Shown here piece after piece: positions 62,337-64,000 of a stretch of DNA of 64,000 nucleotides. The DNA is taken from the NCBI GenBank assembly GCA_017305935.1, contig JAFKJU010000011.1:183575-247574 (forward strand), read 5' to 3'. Below the pieces are notes generated by a model. That model was given only the letters and a program-made list of their open reading frames with translations, made no database searches and was not told the origin of the DNA. The DNA is from Hyphomicrobiales bacterium. GTDB taxonomy: Bacteria > Pseudomonadota > Alphaproteobacteria > Rhizobiales > Rhizobiaceae. Made by a program: the position numbers and the translations under genes. How positions within the stretch are numbered: the first letter of the stretch is position 1; each line of letters opens with the position of its first letter.

Positions 62337-62360
62337 CTCCGCCCGCCAGGGCGGGCGGAG
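62337..62360 (+). repeat. Hairpin after the polyamine-type binding-protein gene
   Basis: CTCCGCCCGC and its exact complement around a CAGG loop, starting 15 bp after the stop. Only A residues follow. As after the other binding-protein gene (49065-49090), it probably stabilises the upstream message. Confidence 0.65.
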
Positions 62361-62382
62361 AAAATACTCGGAGGGGACGACT

Positions 62383-63237
62383 GTGGCGAAAGATATTGTC
62401 ACGCGCCTGCAAAGCGCAGACCTGCGCAAATCGAAGACCGACAAGCTGATCGCCCAGTATATCGAGCGCAATCTGGCCGAACTGCCGTTCGAGACGGCGA
62501 AATCCATCGCCACGCGGCTGGGCATTTCGCAGATGACGGTCGGGCGCTACCTGCGCCGCCTTGGCTTCGACGGCCTCGACGAGATGAAGACGGCGCTCAG
62601 GCGCGGCCGCTCCAATCCCGCCTGGCAGGTGAAAGGCCCGGTCGCCCGGCTGCAGCAGGATATCCGCGAGGGCAAGCTGCTCGCCGGCCTCGTGCAGCAG
62701 CAGATCGACAATCTCGGGGTCGTTTACGAGCTGATGACCCAACCCGAATGGCAGCAGACCATCGATGCGCTGATTTCGGCCAGCGAAGTCTATGTCGCCG
62801 CCTACCAGAATGTGCGCGGCATCGCGCAATATTTCGCCTCGCAGCTTTCCTATTCGCGCCCGCGCGTCTCCTTCATGGACGGGCTGAACGGCACCTATGC
62901 CGAAGCGCTCGACGGTTCGGTCGAGGGCCGCGTGCTCTTCCTGCACGACGTGCGCCGCTTCGCCTCCAAGGCCCGGCCGCTGGCGGCCGAAGCCCGCCGC
63001 GCCGGCGTCAAGGTCATCCTGCTCACCGACGAATTCTGCCCTTGGGCCAGCGAGGTCGCCGATATCGCCCTGATCGTGCCCGGCTCGCATGGCCCCCTCT
63101 GGGACGGCGCCGCCACCATGACGGCAGTCATGGACCTGATGCTCTCCAACATCATCGTCCTCATCGGCAACCAGGTGGACGAGCGCGTCCAAACGCTCAC
63201 GCGCCTGCAGGACATTTTTGGCGATTTCGAGAGCTGA
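62383..63237 (+). CDS. MurR/RpiR-family transcriptional regulator
   Basis: 284 residues from a GTG preceded by GGAGGGG. The N-terminal RpiR helix-turn-helix (LPFETAKSIATRLGISQMTV, GRYLRRLGFDGLDEMK) is followed by an SIS domain (VYVAAYQNVRGIAQYFASQL, VLFLHDVRRFASKARPLAAE) that usually binds a phosphorylated sugar. Some SIS residues for sugar phosphate are not obvious, and its place beside a polyamine-type importer and peptidase suggests a different ligand. It probably regulates the divergent transporter operon. Confidence 0.87.
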   Translation: MAKDIVTRLQSADLRKSKTDKLIAQYIERNLAELPFETAKSIATRLGISQMTVGRYLRRLGFDGLDEMKTALRRGRSNPAWQVKGPVARLQQDIREGKLLAGLVQQQIDNLGVVYELMTQPEWQQTIDALISASEVYVAAYQNVRGIAQYFASQLSYSRPRVSFMDGLNGTYAEALDGSVEGRVLFLHDVRRFASKARPLAAEARRAGVKVILLTDEFCPWASEVADIALIVPGSHGPLWDGAATMTAVMDLMLSNIIVLIGNQVDERVQTLTRLQDIFGDFES

Positions 63238-63467
63238 CTTCTATTCCAGGGTCTGCGACCGAAATCTGGACGCAGGTGTCGCCTGGAAGAATCTCGGGAG
63301 AACTGCAGAAATGACTTGAAAAAACGCGTCAAGAATAGCTTGAAAACAATTGGCATACTAAGTGTCATGACCGATGCGTTCTTTGTCGATGCCAGCGGAG
63401 AGTTCGTGGTCGTCCACGCCGCAAAACGAAACCATCGTGGAGTGCCCCCTTTCGACCGGACAGGCTT

Positions 63468-63829
63468 ATGAATAACGACTATCGACGCATCGAAGTGATC
63501 ACCGGCGCCGTCCTAGCGGAAGCTGCAGATTCTCGAGAAGAGTTTTGAGCCGTGCGAGACCGTTTCGTCGATCACCAGACTTCATGGGGTTGCGCCGAAT
63601 CTTCTGTGTCGATGGCGCAGACTTCTGAGGGAACAAGGAATGACTGCTTTGGATTTCGATGAGCCGGTCACCGGCAATTCCGAGGTGAAGAAGCTAGAGG
63701 AGCGTGTCCGCGAACTGGAACGCATGTTTGGTCGCAAGACGATGGAGGTCGAGTTCCCCCGACGCCCTTTCGAAAGCAGGCCCAAAATACAAATATCGCG
63801 GCCGATCTTGTTGCCGAAGGATGGTTCCG
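63468..63829 (+). pseudogene. IS2-group orfA (transposase subunit), frameshifted
   Basis: Frame MNNDYRRIEVITG opens at 63468 and hits TGA at 63546-63548. From about 63532 the expected product continues in another frame (SFEPCETVSSITRLHGVAP, then RWRRLLREQG and EERVRELERMFGRKTMEVE). The helix-turn-helix and leucine-zipper parts of IS2-type OrfA are thus recognisable, but an indel near 63500-63530 breaks the reading frame. The 3' part after the KTMEVE segment is also diverged. Confidence 0.75.
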
Positions 63830-64000
63830 ATGAAGACCGTCGCAGACACGTTGGGCGTTTCCCGTTCCAACCTCGTCGAGCGGTTGAAAGGCAGATCAAA
63901 GCCGCGCGGGTCCTATCGCAAGGCCGAGGATGCAGAGTTGCTGCCCATCATCCGCAGGCTGGTGGATCAAAAGCCAACCTATGGCTATCGGCGGATCGCC
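63830..64000 (+). CDS. IS3-family orfB, transposase catalytic subunit (3' end outside window)
   Basis: 57 codons are visible from the ATG at 63830. The reading frame gives KTVADTLGVSRSNLVERL, then RRLVDQKPTYGYRRIA; the YGYRRI segment is the classic start of the IS3 OrfB, before the DDE integrase core. Its frame is not the usual -1 relative to orfA, which adds to the signs of decay, but the visible part is uninterrupted. Confidence 0.82.
   Translation, partial: MKTVADTLGVSRSNLVERLKGRSKPRGSYRKAEDAELLPIIRRLVDQKPTYGYRRIA

Larger units (their letters stand above)
63438..64000 (+). mobile_element. IS3-family (IS2-group) insertion sequence, cut by window end
   Basis: The left end TGGAGTGCCCCC at 63438 resembles the IS2-type terminal repeat (TGGACTGGCCCCC-like). 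Inside are a damaged orfA and the start of an orfB with the YGYRRI signature. The right end lies outside the window. Confidence 0.75.

Noticed and set aside
1..64000. CRISPR arrays, tRNA/rRNA genes, prophage, replication origin
   Set aside because: No regularly spaced repeats, cloverleaf-like segments, rRNA-like stretches or phage structural genes were seen on either strand.

Overview
The window is G+C-rich DNA from an alphaproteobacterium, most likely a member of the Rhizobiaceae (Rhizobium/Agrobacterium relatives). This rests on gene content: a NadQ-type NAD repressor upstream of nadABC, an MCP with a CheR-tether pentapeptide, many ABC importers, and catabolic operons with AraC, IclR, MarR and RpiR regulators. 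No rRNA, tRNA, CRISPR array or phage was seen.

Region 1 (1-9.8 kb) is an exopolysaccharide locus: a partial polysaccharide deacetylase, an MBL-fold hydrolase, a Wzz/GumC chain-length protein, a VpsF-like membrane protein, a GT4 glycosyltransferase, a GINT1-like protein, a secreted GH5 glycosidase and a WecG/TagA glycosyltransferase. Region 2 (10-20 kb) holds a dimethylglycine-dehydrogenase-like flavoprotein, a membrane GGDEF-EAL protein with a small exported oxidoreductase-fold partner, a chemotaxis receptor, an AraC regulator and a LuxR-type regulator without a luxI. Region 3 (20-24.5 kb) is nadQ-nadA-nadB-nadC, with two tandem palindromes ahead of nadA.

Region 4 (24.5-36.4 kb) has a FeaR-like regulator, an aldehyde dehydrogenase with a GMC oxidoreductase, an NTF2-like protein, an SDR, and the meta-cleavage operon hpaF-hpaE-hpaD-hpaG-hpaH-hpaI with divergent hpaR. 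Region 5 (36.4-52.5 kb) is a divergent catabolic island. Leftward it reads IclR, UPF0261 protein, HAD hydrolase, two class III PLP enzymes and a small-molecule kinase. Rightward it reads APC permease, PuuC-like aldehyde dehydrogenase, amidohydrolase and a branched-chain-type ABC importer with a LivM-LivG fusion. Two rightward promoters share an almost identical layout, including a 17-bp palindrome that is a good candidate for the IclR operator. Region 6 (52.6-57.2 kb) has DUF1993, a nucleotidyltransferase-fold protein, hpaC, hpaB and an AraC regulator (probable hpaA).

Region 7 (57.1-63.2 kb) is a polyamine-type ABC importer whose operon ends in a DmpA-like P1 peptidase, with a divergent binding protein and an RpiR regulator. 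The window ends inside an IS3-family (IS2-group) element with a damaged orfA.

Together hpaBC and hpaDEFGHI give a complete predicted route from 4-hydroxyphenylacetate to pyruvate and succinate semialdehyde. The IclR island looks like uptake plus a phosphorylate-then-eliminate route for an amino alcohol. Its PLP lyase closely resembles the AGXT2L family and lies next to an APH-fold kinase, the gene pair known from hydroxylysine and phosphoethanolamine metabolism.
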